Source of the DNA: Ramlibacter aurantiacus | Lineage (GTDB): Bacteria > Pseudomonadota > Gammaproteobacteria > Burkholderiales > Burkholderiaceae_C | Length of the DNA stretch: 64,000 nucleotides | Reading direction: 5' to 3' | NCBI RefSeq assembly: GCF_016722895.1 | Contig: NZ_JAEQNA010000002.1 | Coordinates: forward strand, 62,001-126,000 | Notes under the pieces: model-generated | What the model saw: only the letters and a program-made list of their open reading frames with translations | Told to the model about the DNA's origin: nothing | Databases searched by the model: none | Made by a program: the position numbers and the translations under genes | Shown here: piece after piece, positions 30,543 through 39,967 of the stretch | How the letters are laid out: the number at the start of each line of letters is the position of its first letter | Position numbering within the stretch: the first letter of the stretch is position 1

Positions 30543-31403
30543 TCAGAGGTTGTAGAACCCGCGGATCACGTCCCAGGCTGCCTCGGGGTCGTCGGCGTAC
30601 TGGAACAAGGACAAATCGTTGGGCGAGATCACGCCTTCTTCCACCAGCGTGTCGAAATTGATCAGGCGTTTCCAGTAGTCGGACCCGAACAGCACGATGG
30701 GCACCTGGCGCGACTTGCGCGTCTGCACCAGCGTGATCACCTCGAACAATTCGTCGAGCGTGCCGAAGCCGCCGGGGAACGCCACCAGCGCCTTGGCCCG
30801 CATCATGAAGTGCATCTTGCGCAGGGCGAAGTAGTGGAACTTGAAGGACAGCGCGGGCGTGACGTAGGGGTTGGCGGCCTCTTCCATCGGCAGGGCGATG
30901 GACAGGCCGACACTGATGCCGTCCGCCTCGAAGGCCCCACGGTTCGCCGCCTGCATGATTCCCGGCCCGCCTCCCGTGCAGATGAACAGCTTGTCGGACG
31001 GCTCCTTGTCCGAGCTGTAGCGCGCCACCAGCTGACCGAAGGCACGGGCCTGCTCGTAGTAGCGCGCGTTGCGTGCCAGCGTCCTGGCGCGGCGGATGGT
31101 GGTCTCATCGCCGCCTGCTTCGGCCGCCGCCAGCAGCGCATCGGCCTCTTCCTGGCTGCGAAAGCGTGCGCTTCCGAACACCACGATCGTGTTCTCGATG
31201 CCGTGCTCGATCTGTCCCAGGTCCGGCTTGAGCAGCTCCAGCTGGAAGCGGATGCCACGTGTCTCGCGCCGCAGCAGGAACTCGGGATCTGCAAAGGCGA
31301 GCCGGCTTGCTTCAGGTGTCAGGGGCAAGCCGGCATCGGAATGGGCTTGCAGGGTGGCCCAGGCGTCGGCCAGGCGTTGATCGTGGATGTTTCGAGAAGC
31401 CAT
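30543..31403 (-). CDS. LOG-family (TIGR00730) nucleotide 5'-monophosphate phosphoribohydrolase
   Basis: A 286-residue Rossmann-like protein of the family once called lysine decarboxylase, now known as LONELY GUY-type nucleoside-monophosphate N-glycosidase. It has CTGGGPGIMQAANRGA (phosphate loop) and FPGGFGTLDELFEV, the catalytic PGGxGTxxE signature with its Glu. It carries an N-terminal extension of about 75 residues before the fold (VVFGSARF). The expected reaction splits ribose-5-phosphate from an adenine-type nucleotide. Whether it makes cytokinin or salvages purines cannot be told. Confidence 0.88.
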   Translation of the reverse strand: MASRNIHDQRLADAWATLQAHSDAGLPLTPEASRLAFADPEFLLRRETRGIRFQLELLKPDLGQIEHGIENTIVVFGSARFRSQEEADALLAAAEAGGDETTIRRARTLARNARYYEQARAFGQLVARYSSDKEPSDKLFICTGGGPGIMQAANRGAFEADGISVGLSIALPMEEAANPYVTPALSFKFHYFALRKMHFMMRAKALVAFPGGFGTLDELFEVITLVQTRKSRQVPIVLFGSDYWKRLINFDTLVEEGVISPNDLSLFQYADDPEAAWDVIRGFYNL

Positions 31404-31470
31404 GTGCGCGATTTTGACCGCAAGGTCGCACCCCGGCCCTTGAACACGAGGCGTCGATGGCCCGAGCGGA

Positions 31471-32292
31471 CTATGCCGGCGCGTCGCTGGCCTGTCGCGC
31501 CAGCCATCGAAGCAGCCCGGCGCGCGCTGGCGCCAAACCCTTGTACGCCGCCACCGCCTCGCTCATGGAAGCCAGGCTGTCGTGCAGCCGCGCGGCCTTG
31601 GCGCGCGTGTCGACGGCGAGCACCAGTGGCTGCAACTGGACGCGGATGGTGAACACCGCCTGTCGCGTGCCGCGCCCGACAGGGAAGAAGGTCTGTCGTT
31701 CCACCCGGAGAAAGCTCGCCTGCGCCAGGGCCGCAGGATCGTCGCCGGCGGGCCAGGGCTGTCGGGGGTGCCGCAGCGGATGCTGGTCGAACCGGGCCGA
31801 GGGGCTGATCGTCCAGACATGGCGCTGCCATCGGTCCCCGGCCGTGGCCAGGCGCACCAGCTGCTGCGCTGCGGCGATGAGATTGGCGTTGTCGGCCACC
31901 GGCGCATGCACCTGGGCGAAGCTGCGGCCGATCTTTTGCTCGGGTGCCCAGTGCGAAGGCGTGCATACGCACAGCCAGGGCAGTGTCCCGTCGGAGCCAT
32001 CCAGAATCGCCAGGTCTTCCTCGAAAGCAAGTTCGAGTGGCGCTCCGGCGGCCAGCGCAGCACCGCAACCGTCGAGCGCCGCTTGCTCGGCGATGCTCTC
32101 CTGCGCGGCGGCCGGGTCGAACCCGGGGACGCACAGCCGTGACTGGCCCGACTGCCAGACCCGCAGCTTCTCCGCATGCAGCGGACTGCCAGGATCGAGC
32201 GCCGTCAACTGCGGCGCACGGCCCGGCGCCAGGCGGGACAGGCCGGGCTGCATGCGAAAGGGCGTCGCAATCAGGTTGAAGTCGAAGTCCAT
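31471..32292 (-). CDS. DUF3445 protein, haem-dependent oxidative N-demethylase alpha-like
   Basis: A 273-residue protein matching the DUF3445 family (PF11927), whose studied member is the haem-PAS subunit of an oxidative N-demethylase. Family landmarks: HWAPEQKIGRSFAQVHAPVAD (with IGRS...IH/VH), the Trp-rich strand RHVWTISPSARFDQHP, FLRVERQTFFPVGRG and VFTIRVQLQPL, then the late EAVAAYKGL. No partner reductase genes are nearby, so whether it binds haem or has activity is unknown. ATG 32292 is preferred; an in-frame TTG at 32307 falls inside the efp terminator. Confidence 0.8.
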   Translation of the reverse strand: MDFDFNLIATPFRMQPGLSRLAPGRAPQLTALDPGSPLHAEKLRVWQSGQSRLCVPGFDPAAAQESIAEQAALDGCGAALAAGAPLELAFEEDLAILDGSDGTLPWLCVCTPSHWAPEQKIGRSFAQVHAPVADNANLIAAAQQLVRLATAGDRWQRHVWTISPSARFDQHPLRHPRQPWPAGDDPAALAQASFLRVERQTFFPVGRGTRQAVFTIRVQLQPLVLAVDTRAKAARLHDSLASMSEAVAAYKGLAPARAGLLRWLARQASDAPA

Positions 32293-32306
32293 GGCCTCAA
32301 GAGACA

Positions 32307-32328
32307 AAGGGCTCCCGAGGGAGCCCTT
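32307..32328 (-). terminator. Terminator of efp
   Basis: Stem AAGGGCTCC/GGAGCCCTT (32307-32315 with 32320-32328), four-base loop, 28 bases after the efp stop. The minus strand continues TTTGTCTCTT, a modest T-rich tail. It lies just upstream of the DUF3445 start. Confidence 0.7.
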
Positions 32329-32355
32329 GAATGGGGTCCGGCCTGGCGCTGGGCG

Positions 32356-32910
32356 TCAGACGCGGCGGCGGTATTCCCCGGTGCGCGTGTCGATTTCGAT
32401 GCGGTCGCCCTGCGCCACGAAGATCGGCACGCCGACCTCGAAGCCGGTGGCGATCTTGGCCGGCTTGAGCACCTTGCCCGAAGTGTCGCCCTTGACCGCC
32501 GGCTCGGTCCAGGTGACCTCGCGTTCGACGCTGGTGGGCAGTTCGACCGAGATCGCCTTGCCGTCGTAGAACACCACCTCGGCGGACATGCCGTCTTCGA
32601 GGTAGTTGAGCGCGTCGCCCATGTTCTCGGCTTCGACTTCGTATTGGTTGTACTCGGTGTCCATCCACACGTACATCGGATCGGCGAAGTAGGAGTACGT
32701 GCACTCCTTCTTGTCCAGCACGATCTGGTCCATCTTGTCGTCGGCCTTGAAGACGATCTCGGTGCCCTGGTTGGACAGCAGGCTCTTGAGTTTCATGCGG
32801 ACCGTGGCCGCGTTGCGTCCGCCGCGGGCGTACTCGGTCTTGAGCACGACCCAGGGCGCGCCGTTCTGCATGATGACGTTGCCGGCGCGAATTTCTTGAG
32901 CGATTTTCAT
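32356..32910 (-). CDS. efp: Elongation factor P
   Basis: A ribosome-binding factor that relieves stalling at consecutive prolines; 184 residues, three beta-barrel domains, the usual length. The tip loop of domain I reads YARGGRNAA with Arg32 where other bacteria have Lys. Arg32 is the residue that EarP modifies with rhamnose in beta- and some gammaproteobacteria. ATG 32910 ([11 protein letters not shown]) is the conserved start; longer frames were rejected. earP lies directly upstream on the same strand, 138 bases away, so modifying enzyme and target are encoded together. Confidence 0.97.
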   Translation of the reverse strand: MKIAQEIRAGNVIMQNGAPWVVLKTEYARGGRNAATVRMKLKSLLSNQGTEIVFKADDKMDQIVLDKKECTYSYFADPMYVWMDTEYNQYEVEAENMGDALNYLEDGMSAEVVFYDGKAISVELPTSVEREVTWTEPAVKGDTSGKVLKPAKIATGFEVGVPIFVAQGDRIEIDTRTGEYRRRV

Positions 32911-33048
32911 AACTGTGGTGGCGAGGGTGAGGCCGGCCGGCACCAAGTCGGTTCGTGAATGCCGCGGCAAGGGCGCCCTGGATGGCCGCGGTGGGCGGCC
33001 CAGTAGGCGCAAAGCCCGTGATTTTACGCGGTAAAGCCCAAGGCCCTT

Positions 33049-34128
33049 TCAGGCGCGCGGGCAGCTGCCTGTCGCCATGCGCATCAGCTGCGTGACCAGG
33101 TCCTCCTGCGCCAGCAGCCGGGCCCGGGCTGCCTGTGCCGCCCGTTGCCATCCGGACAGCGCGTCGATGGGTGGCAAGTCCGGTGCGAAGCCGTTCCACG
33201 CCAAGTGGAAGGCGCGCAGCGACGGTGGCGCCGCAAGGCGGTCGAGGAACGCATCCAGCTTGTCGCGGTGGACCCCGTCCTCTTGCGGGTAGATCTGCCA
33301 GACCAGGGGCTGGCCGGCCCAGAGCGCACGCACCAGCGAGTCTTCGCCGCGCACGAAGTTCAGGTCGCAGGTCCAGAGCAGCTCATCGAACTGCTCCTGG
33401 CTCATCAGCGGCAAAAAGCTCGTTCGCAGGGTGCCGGAAGCGTTCCAGCCGGGTTGCCGCGCGTCGAGCTCGCGCATGGCACGCCCGGTGGCGGCGCGAG
33501 CGCGGCCTTCCGTGACCAGCAGCCGCGTGGGCTCGCCCCGCGCCAGCTGCATCAGCAGCGGTTCGACGGGCGGCTCATAGCAAAAGAGGCTGATGAGCCT
33601 CTCTCCTTCCGGCGGCAGCGATCGCGCACGCAACCAGGCGGCGCGGTCGAACGCCGCCTGGCGAGTTGCCAGGGCCTGTTCACGAATCAGCCCGCCGGTC
33701 AGCGGTGTGAAGCCGGGATAGAAGAACTTCTTGGTCAGGCCTTTGGCCGGCCCGCTCAGCACGGGCGAGGCCAATCCGTGGCAGCGCTCGACCCATGCTT
33801 CGGCACTGAGGTACTCGAGGTTGATCCATGCCGGCTGCCGCTGTTCGCGCCGGGTGCGCTCGGCCAGGGCGACCAGGTAGGCCTCGTGCGGATCGCAGCC
33901 GAAGGCCTCCACCACCACCTGCGCGGGCGAATGCGCCGCCGACGCTTCCTGCCAGCGCAACACCTCGACCCGAGGCGCGCCCCGGGGGGCCATGAAAGCC
34001 AACGCGGCGGGCTCGTCGACCCAGAGCCGCACCGACTCGCCACGGCCGGCGAGTTCGGCCGCCAGGCGCCAGCACACGCCCAGATCGCCATGGTTGTCGA
34101 TGACTTTGCAGAAGATGTCCCAGCGCAT
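33049..34128 (-). CDS. earP: EF-P arginine rhamnosyltransferase EarP
   Basis: A 359-residue GT-B inverting glycosyltransferase that transfers rhamnose from dTDP-rhamnose to EF-P Arg32. The N-terminal [15 protein letters not shown] (3-17) contains Asp11 and Asp15, matching the catalytic Asp pair of known EarP enzymes. The nucleotide-sugar site near the C-terminus, [19 protein letters not shown], has the conserved Glu-Asp-Ser. The start ATG 34128 matches homologues; an upstream in-frame ATG at 34164 would lie inside divergent uvrC. It is followed by efp. Confidence 0.94.
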   Translation of the reverse strand: MRWDIFCKVIDNHGDLGVCWRLAAELAGRGESVRLWVDEPAALAFMAPRGAPRVEVLRWQEASAAHSPAQVVVEAFGCDPHEAYLVALAERTRREQRQPAWINLEYLSAEAWVERCHGLASPVLSGPAKGLTKKFFYPGFTPLTGGLIREQALATRQAAFDRAAWLRARSLPPEGERLISLFCYEPPVEPLLMQLARGEPTRLLVTEGRARAATGRAMRELDARQPGWNASGTLRTSFLPLMSQEQFDELLWTCDLNFVRGEDSLVRALWAGQPLVWQIYPQEDGVHRDKLDAFLDRLAAPPSLRAFHLAWNGFAPDLPPIDALSGWQRAAQAARARLLAQEDLVTQLMRMATGSCPRA

Positions 34129-34149
34129 GCTCCCGGGATAATAGGGCGC

Positions 34150-36183
34150 ATGTCCGTGGTGCATTCCGAACAACTCCTGGCGCAGGTCGCGGCCCTGCCG
34201 CAGCTGCCAGGGGTCTACCGATATTTCGATGCCGACGGTGGCGTGCTCTACGTGGGCAAGGCGCGCAACCTCAAGAAGCGCGTCTCCAGCTACTTCCAGA
34301 AGAACCACGGCGGCACCCGCATCGGCCACATGATCAGCCGCATCGCGCGAATGGAGACCACGGTGGTGCGCTCCGAGGCCGAGGCGCTGCTGCTCGAAAA
34401 CAACCTCATCAAGGCGCTCAACCCGCGGTTCAACATCCTGTTCCGCGACGACAAGAGCTATCCCTACCTGAAGATCACCGGCGCCGCCGACAAGCTCGGT
34501 GCCGACGGGCAGGGCGCGGCCGAGTTCCCGCGGGTGGCTTACTACCGCGGCGCGGTCGATCGCAAGCATCGCTACTTCGGCCCCTATCCGAGCGCCTGGG
34601 CGGTCAAGGAATCCATCCAGCTGCTGCAAAAGGTCTTCCGGTTGCGCACCTGCGAGGACACGGTGTTCGCCAACCGCACGCGACCCTGCCTGCTGCACCA
34701 GATCAAGCGCTGCTCGGGCCCGTGCGTCGGACTGGTGTCCGCGGACTCCTACCAGCGCGATGTCGCCGACGCCGAGGCCTTCCTGCGTGGCGATGCGCAG
34801 GGCGTGCTGCATGCGCTGGAGTCGCGTATGACCGAACACGCGCAACGGCTGGAGTTCGAGCAGGCCGCGCAGCTGCGCGACCAGGTCAGCGCGCTGTCGC
34901 GCGTGCTGCACCAGCAGTCGGTGGAGACGGCATCTGACAAGGACGTGGACATCCTGGCCGTGCGGGTGCAAGGCGGCAAGGCCTGCGTGAACCTGGCCAT
35001 GGTGCGCGGGGGGCGCCACCTGGGCGATCGACCCTACTTTCCCACGCACGTGGAGGACGCGATGGCGGTCGAGGCGCTGGACGATGCGGCCGACGCGGCC
35101 CCGGCTCGCCCGGCGGAGGTCCAGGTCCTGGAAGCCTTCATCGCCCAGCACTACCTCAACGTGCCGGTGCCGCCGGCCCTGATCACCAGCCATGCCGTGG
35201 ACCGGGCACTGATCGATGCCTTGTCGCAACAGGCGGGCATCCGGCTGGGCGCGGTGCACAATCCCCGCGAGCAGCGTCGCATCTGGCTGGAGATGGCCGA
35301 GAAAAACGCAGCGCTCCAGCTCGCGAGATTGCTTGCGGAGGAGGGCTCGCAGCAGGCTCGCACGCGGGCGCTGGTCGAGGCGCTGGAGCTCACGCCGGAC
35401 GACCTGGACGGGCTGCGCATCGAATGTTTCGACGTGTCCCACACGGCCGGCGAGGCCACCCAGGCCTCGTGCGTGGTGTTCCACCACCACAAGATGCAGA
35501 ACGGCGAATACCGGCGCTACAACATCGATGACATCACGCCCGGTGACGACTACGCCGCCATGCGCCAGGTGCTCACCCGCCGCTATGGCCGCTTGGCCGA
35601 GGTCGGCCGCGACCCGCCCGACGCCTCGCCACCGCAAGCCGCGGTGCCGCAGGCTGGTGGCGAACCGGAAGCCGCCGAGGCGGCTGCGACGCCGGCCCGG
35701 CGCTTCGCGCGCGGATCGACCGGCGCCGCGACCCGCCTGCCCGATCTCGTGCTGATCGACGGCGGCAAAGGCCAGGTCGGGATGGCGCGCGAGGTCTTCG
35801 CCGAACTGGGGCTCGAGTTGTCGGTCATCGTCGGTGTCAAGAAAGGGGAGGGCCGCAAGGTGGGTCTGGAGGAGCTGGTGTTCGCCGACGGCCGTCCCTC
35901 GGTGTACCTGGGCAAGGATTCCGCCGCCCTCATGTTGGTGGCCCAGATCCGCGACGAAGCGCACCGTTTCGCGATCACCGGCATGCGCGCACGGCGTGCT
36001 CGGGTGCGCGTGGGCGGCAGCACGCTGGAGGAGATACCCGGGGTCGGAGCCAAGAAGCGTGCGCGGCTATTGCAGCGCTTCGGCGGCATCCGCGGCGTGG
36101 CCGCCGCGGGGGTGGACGACATCGCCACCGTCGAAGGCATCTCGCGTGACCTGGCCGAGCAGATTTATCGCGCCCTGCACTGA
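34150..36183 (+). CDS. uvrC: Excinuclease ABC subunit C
   Basis: The dual-incision nuclease of nucleotide excision repair, 677 residues. The N-terminal GIY-YIG domain reads [20 protein letters not shown] (about 18-37). The Cys cluster region [25 protein letters not shown] follows, then the UVR helix, the RNase-H-like domain ([17 protein letters not shown]) and C-terminal helix-hairpin-helix ([13 protein letters not shown]). An Ala/Pro-rich insert of about 45 residues separates the two parts of the second nuclease domain. ATG 34150 has no ribosome-binding site, but GATAAT ends seven bases before it. earP diverges 21 bases away. Confidence 0.96.
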   Translation: MSVVHSEQLLAQVAALPQLPGVYRYFDADGGVLYVGKARNLKKRVSSYFQKNHGGTRIGHMISRIARMETTVVRSEAEALLLENNLIKALNPRFNILFRDDKSYPYLKITGAADKLGADGQGAAEFPRVAYYRGAVDRKHRYFGPYPSAWAVKESIQLLQKVFRLRTCEDTVFANRTRPCLLHQIKRCSGPCVGLVSADSYQRDVADAEAFLRGDAQGVLHALESRMTEHAQRLEFEQAAQLRDQVSALSRVLHQQSVETASDKDVDILAVRVQGGKACVNLAMVRGGRHLGDRPYFPTHVEDAMAVEALDDAADAAPARPAEVQVLEAFIAQHYLNVPVPPALITSHAVDRALIDALSQQAGIRLGAVHNPREQRRIWLEMAEKNAALQLARLLAEEGSQQARTRALVEALELTPDDLDGLRIECFDVSHTAGEATQASCVVFHHHKMQNGEYRRYNIDDITPGDDYAAMRQVLTRRYGRLAEVGRDPPDASPPQAAVPQAGGEPEAAEAAATPARRFARGSTGAATRLPDLVLIDGGKGQVGMAREVFAELGLELSVIVGVKKGEGRKVGLEELVFADGRPSVYLGKDSAALMLVAQIRDEAHRFAITGMRARRARVRVGGSTLEEIPGVGAKKRARLLQRFGGIRGVAAAGVDDIATVEGISRDLAEQIYRALH

Positions 36184-36220
36184 CCCGGGCGCACAGCACG
36201 GCCGTGCCAGAATCGCGCCC

Positions 36221-36787
36221 ATGTTCCTGACCCTCCCGACGATCCTGACCTGGACGCGCATCGTCGCCATTCCGCTCCTCGTCGGTGTGTTTTACGTCGG
36301 GCTGGAGCCGCGCCTGCAGAACCTGGTGGCCACGGTCATGTTCATTGCCTTCGCGCTCACCGATTGGCTGGACGGCTACCTGGCCCGGCGCCTGAACCAG
36401 ACCTCCGCCTTCGGCGCCTTTCTCGATCCCGTTGCGGACAAGTTCCTGGTGAGCGCTTCGCTCCTGGTGCTGGTCAACCTCGGGCGCGCCGACGTGTTCG
36501 TCGCCCTCATCATCATCGGCCGCGAAATCGCCATTTCCGCCTTGCGCGAGTGGATGGCGCACATCGGCGCCTCGCGCAGCGTGGCGGTTCACATGCTGGG
36601 CAAGGTCAAGACCACCGTCCAGATGGTGGCCATCCCTTTCCTGCTGTTCGATGGCGTGCTTTTCGGGGCGCTGCACACGGGCACCTGGGGAGCCTGGCTG
36701 ATCTGGATCTCGGCGGTCCTCACGGTCTGGTCGATGGTGTACTACCTGCGCAAGGCGCTCCCTGAGATCCGCAAGCGCGTCAAGTGA
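36221..36787 (+). CDS. pgsA: CDP-diacylglycerol-glycerol-3-phosphate 3-phosphatidyltransferase
   Basis: The first committed enzyme of phosphatidylglycerol synthesis, an inner-membrane protein of 188 residues with about five helices. The CDP-alcohol phosphotransferase signature D-G-x2-A-R-x8-G-x3-D-x3-D is intact in LDGYLARRLNQTSAFGAFLD and the following PVAD. ATG 36221 gives the family N-terminus MFLTLPTILTWTRI. CAGAAT ends seven bases before ATG and no ribosome-binding site is seen. The uvrC-pgsA order is common in proteobacteria. Confidence 0.95.
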   Translation: MFLTLPTILTWTRIVAIPLLVGVFYVGLEPRLQNLVATVMFIAFALTDWLDGYLARRLNQTSAFGAFLDPVADKFLVSASLLVLVNLGRADVFVALIIIGREIAISALREWMAHIGASRSVAVHMLGKVKTTVQMVAIPFLLFDGVLFGALHTGTWGAWLIWISAVLTVWSMVYYLRKALPEIRKRVK

Positions 36788-36826
36788 TCACGCGGCCGGA
36801 GTGATGCAGCGTATGGGAGAACTGAC

Positions 36827-37741
36827 ATGACGGCGGCCCTGCCGACAAACGCGCGCCAGGACTTGCTGTTGCGTTCGATGCCCGCGGTGTTCGTGCTGAT
36901 CTGGAGCACCGGCTTCATCGTGGCGCGCTACGGCATGCCGCATGGGCCGCCGATGACCTTCCTGGCGATCCGCTATGGCCTCTCGGTGCTGTCGTTCCTG
37001 GCCTGGGCCGCTCTGGCGCGGGCCGTATGGCCGTCCGGCAGCAGGCAATGGCTGCATCTGGGCGTGACCGGTGTGCTCATGCATGCGGGCTACCTGGGCG
37101 GTGTGTGGGCCGCCGTCAAGGGCGGCATGGGTGCCGGCCTGGCGGCCTTGCTGGTCGGCCTGCAGCCCGTGCTCACCGCGCTGTGGGTCTCGAGCGCGGG
37201 CGGATCGGTGTCGAGCCGACAGTGGACGGGCCTCGCGCTCGGCCTGGGCGGACTCCTGCTGGTGGTGTGGCAGAAGCTGGGCCTCGGTGAGGTCAATTCG
37301 GCCAACCTGCTGATGGCGGGCATGGCACTCCTGAGCATCACCGCAGGCACCCTCTACCAGAAGCGATTCGTGCAGCCCTGCGATGTGCGCACCGCCAACC
37401 TGGTCCAGCTCGCGGCTGCCTTTGTCATCACGCTGCCGTTTGCGCTGCTCGAGCGGGAGGCCATGCGCTGGTGGCTGCCCTCCGGATCGCTCAACCTCGA
37501 GCTCACCGGTGCCATGACCTGGTCGGTGCTGGTCCTCACGCTGGGCGGCAGTTCGCTGTTGTACCTGTTGATCCAGCGCGGCGTGGCGACCTCGGTCACC
37601 AGCCTGATGTATCTCGTGCCGCCCACCACCGCACTGATGGCCTGGGTGCTTTTCGGCGAGCCGATCACGGCGCTCACCGTGGCCGGGGTGGCGCTGACCG
37701 CCATCGGGGTCAGCCTCGTCGTGCGGACGGGCCGCTCGTGA
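36827..37741 (+). CDS. EamA/DMT-superfamily transporter
   Basis: A 304-residue protein with ten predicted hydrophobic segments in two EamA repeats. WSTGFIVARYGMPHGPPMTFLAIRY opens the first repeat, and YQKRFVQPCDVRTANLVQLAAA opens the second. The repeat closing motif GEPITALTVAGVALTAIGV is clear. Such proteins export amino acids, nucleobases or other small metabolites; none can be assigned. ATG with GGAGA nine bases upstream. Confidence 0.88.
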   Translation: MTAALPTNARQDLLLRSMPAVFVLIWSTGFIVARYGMPHGPPMTFLAIRYGLSVLSFLAWAALARAVWPSGSRQWLHLGVTGVLMHAGYLGGVWAAVKGGMGAGLAALLVGLQPVLTALWVSSAGGSVSSRQWTGLALGLGGLLLVVWQKLGLGEVNSANLLMAGMALLSITAGTLYQKRFVQPCDVRTANLVQLAAAFVITLPFALLEREAMRWWLPSGSLNLELTGAMTWSVLVLTLGGSSLLYLLIQRGVATSVTSLMYLVPPTTALMAWVLFGEPITALTVAGVALTAIGVSLVVRTGRS

Positions 37742-37775
37742 TTGCCTGATCCCTCCACGGCTCCAGAATCGCGGC

Positions 37776-38657
37776 ATGCTGCAAGACTTCATTCCCCATG
37801 AGGTGGACCGCGCCGGTGTGCGGCTCCACGTACGGCGCGGCGGGCAGGGCGCGCCCTTGTTGCTGATGCACGGACACCCCCAGACCATGTCCATGTGGCA
37901 CCGCGTCGCTCCGGAGCTGGCGCGCGAGTTCACGGTGGTCCTGATGGACCTGCGCGGTTACGGTGATTCGGCCCGGCCAGAGCCGGGGCAGGGGAGCGCG
38001 GCATACAGCAAACGCGAGATGGCCGCCGACGCGCTGCACGTGATGCATTCGATGGGCTTCGATCGCTTCGCCGTGCTCGCCCACGATCGCGGTGCCCGTG
38101 TGGCGCACCGCCTGGCGGCGGACCATCCTGGAGCGGTGGACCGCCTGCTGCTGCTGGATATCGCTCCCACGCTGGGCATGTACCAGCACACCAGCGAGGC
38201 CTTCGCACGGGCCTACTGGCACTGGTTCTTCTTGATCCAGCCGCCGCCCCTGCCTGAGGCGCTGATCGAATCCGATCCGGTGCGCTACCTGCGCAGCGTG
38301 ATGGGCAGCAGGCCTGGCGGCCTGGCGCTGTTCGATCCCGCCGCACTGGCCGAGTACGAGCGTTGGATCCAGCTTCCCGGCAGCGCGCGCGGCATGTGTG
38401 CCGACTACCGTGCCAGCGCCGGCATCGACCTCGAACACGACCGCGCGGATATCGCCGGGGGCCGACGCATCGAGCAGCCGCTACACGTGTTGTGGGGCCG
38501 GCGCGGTGTGCTCGAAACCTGTTTCGACGTGCTGGCGCTGTGGCGCGAGCGGGCCGTGCGCGTGACGGGCCGCAGCCTGCCATGCGGCCACTACCTGGCC
38601 GAGGAGGCGCCGCAGGAGGTGCTGTCCGAGGCCCTGCCTTTTCTCAGGAGTACATGA
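37776..38657 (+). CDS. Alpha/beta hydrolase resembling fluoroacetate dehalogenase
   Basis: A 293-residue alpha/beta hydrolase. It keeps the landmarks of fluoroacetate dehalogenase: HGHPQTMSMW oxyanion region, nucleophile Asp104 in HDRGARVAHR with Arg105 and Arg108 placed like the carboxylate-binding arginines, Asp128 in LLLDIAPT, His149-Trp150 of the halide pocket in AYWHWFF, Tyr in CADYRA and the catalytic His in CGHYLAEE near the end. The nucleophile is Asp rather than Ser, so dehalogenase or epoxide-hydrolase chemistry is expected and esterase activity is not. Physiological substrate unknown. CAGAAT ends six bases before ATG, with no ribosome-binding site. One base separates it from the next start. 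Confidence 0.82.
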   Translation: MLQDFIPHEVDRAGVRLHVRRGGQGAPLLLMHGHPQTMSMWHRVAPELAREFTVVLMDLRGYGDSARPEPGQGSAAYSKREMAADALHVMHSMGFDRFAVLAHDRGARVAHRLAADHPGAVDRLLLLDIAPTLGMYQHTSEAFARAYWHWFFLIQPPPLPEALIESDPVRYLRSVMGSRPGGLALFDPAALAEYERWIQLPGSARGMCADYRASAGIDLEHDRADIAGGRRIEQPLHVLWGRRGVLETCFDVLALWRERAVRVTGRSLPCGHYLAEEAPQEVLSEALPFLRST

Positions 38658-38658
38658 A

Positions 38659-39744
38659 ATGAGCAAGCACCGCATCGCTGTCATCGCGGGCGACGGCATC
38701 GGCAAGGAGGTCATGCCCGAGGGCATTCGCGTGCTGGAATCGGCGGCCTCGCGCTTCGGCATCGACCTGCAATTCGACCACTTCGACTTCTCGAGCTGGG
38801 AGTACTACGAGCGGCACGGCAAGATGCTGCCGGACGACTGGAAGGACCGCATCGGCGGTCACGACGCGATTTATTTCGGCGCCGTCGGCTGGCCCGAGAA
38901 GATCCCCGACCACGTGTCGCTCTGGGGCTCGCTCCTGATGTTCCGGCGCGAGTTCGACCAGTACATCAACCTGCGGCCGGCGCGCCTCATGCCCGGCATC
39001 ATGGCCCCGGTCGTACGCCGTGACGGCAGCCCTCGCCAACCAGGCGAGATCGACATGTACATCGTGCGCGAGAACACCGAAGGCGAGTACTCCAGCATCG
39101 GCGGGCGGATGTACGCAGGCACCGAGCGCGAGATCGTGATGCAGGAAACCGTGATGTCGCGCTTCGGCGTGGACCGGGTGCTGCGCTTCGCCTTCGAGCT
39201 CGCCCAGTCGCGGCCCAAGAAGCACCTCACCAGCGCCACCAAATCCAACGGCATCGCGATCACCATGCCTTACTGGGACGAGCGCGTGGAGGCCATGGCT
39301 CGCGCCTACCCGCAGGTGAACGTGGACAAGTTCCACATCGACATCCTCACGGCGCACTTCGTGCAGCGGCCGGACTTCTTCGACGTGGTGGTGGCCAGCA
39401 ACCTGTTCGGAGACATCCTGTCCGACCTCGGCCCCGCCTGCACCGGCACCATCGGTATCGCTCCCAGCGCCAATTTGAACCCGGACCGCAGTTCTCCGTC
39501 CCTGTTCGAGCCGGTGCATGGCTCGGCGCCGGACATCGCGGGCAAGGGAGTGGCCAACCCTATCGGGCAAATCTGGTGCGGCGCGATGATGCTGGAGTTC
39601 CTGGGCTACAAGGACGCGCACGATGCGATCCTGGCGGCGATCGAGCAGGCGCTGCGCCCTGGCAGCGGCGCCGCGCGCACACCCGACATCGGCGGCACCG
39701 GCCGCACCGACGACGTCGGGCGCGACATCGCCGCGGCCCTGTGA
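38659..39744 (+). CDS. Tartrate dehydrogenase/decarboxylase-like enzyme
   Basis: A 361-residue member of the isocitrate/isopropylmalate dehydrogenase family, closest in pattern to tartrate dehydrogenase (TtuC/YeaU). Visible marks: IAVIAGDGIGKEVMPEG at the start, NLRPARLMPGI, VRENTEGEYSSIGG, metal-ligand Asp in NLFGDILSDLG and FEPVHGSAPDIAGKG near the nucleotide site. It would oxidise tartrate or a malate-type hydroxyacid with NAD and Mn. CAGGAG lies eight bases before ATG. It is probably cotranscribed with the hydrolase upstream, which may hint at a small catabolic unit. Confidence 0.87.
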   Translation: MSKHRIAVIAGDGIGKEVMPEGIRVLESAASRFGIDLQFDHFDFSSWEYYERHGKMLPDDWKDRIGGHDAIYFGAVGWPEKIPDHVSLWGSLLMFRREFDQYINLRPARLMPGIMAPVVRRDGSPRQPGEIDMYIVRENTEGEYSSIGGRMYAGTEREIVMQETVMSRFGVDRVLRFAFELAQSRPKKHLTSATKSNGIAITMPYWDERVEAMARAYPQVNVDKFHIDILTAHFVQRPDFFDVVVASNLFGDILSDLGPACTGTIGIAPSANLNPDRSSPSLFEPVHGSAPDIAGKGVANPIGQIWCGAMMLEFLGYKDAHDAILAAIEQALRPGSGAARTPDIGGTGRTDDVGRDIAAAL

Positions 39745-39795
39745 GGCCGCTGCGCAGGGCGCCGGAGGTAGCCTGTTGTAATGCCGCAGGCCGTA

Positions 39796-39824
39796 TTGAC
39801 ACCGCCTGGGGCGGTGGCTTTAAT
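39796..39824 (+). promoter_or_regulatory. Strong sigma-70 promoter of hupB
   Basis: Perfect -35 TTGACA (39796-39801), 17-base spacer and -10 TTTAAT (39819-39824). The spacer region holds a palindrome ACCGCC-TGG-GGCGGT (39801-39815). The start would be near 39831, leaving a leader of about 137 bases that includes a CCCGCGA/TCGCGGG stem. Confidence 0.75.
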
Positions 39825-39967
39825 CACCTCCGGCGGCCGCCTGGCTCAGCTGCAACGTACGACCCTCCCTGTTCATCTGGCGCCCGCGACGAGTTCGCGG
39901 GTCGGGGAGGCGTCGGCCGATGATCAAGGGCGACCGGACTGCTATTCATCACCAATGAGGGGTACCC

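Noticed and set aside
30543..31403. Lysine decarboxylase
   Set aside because: The PGGFGTLDE signature is that of LOG-type phosphoribohydrolases; the decarboxylase name is a known misannotation.
34129..35964. Long minus-strand extension of the earP frame into uvrC
   Set aside because: earP homologues start at 34128; the extension is antisense to conserved uvrC domains.
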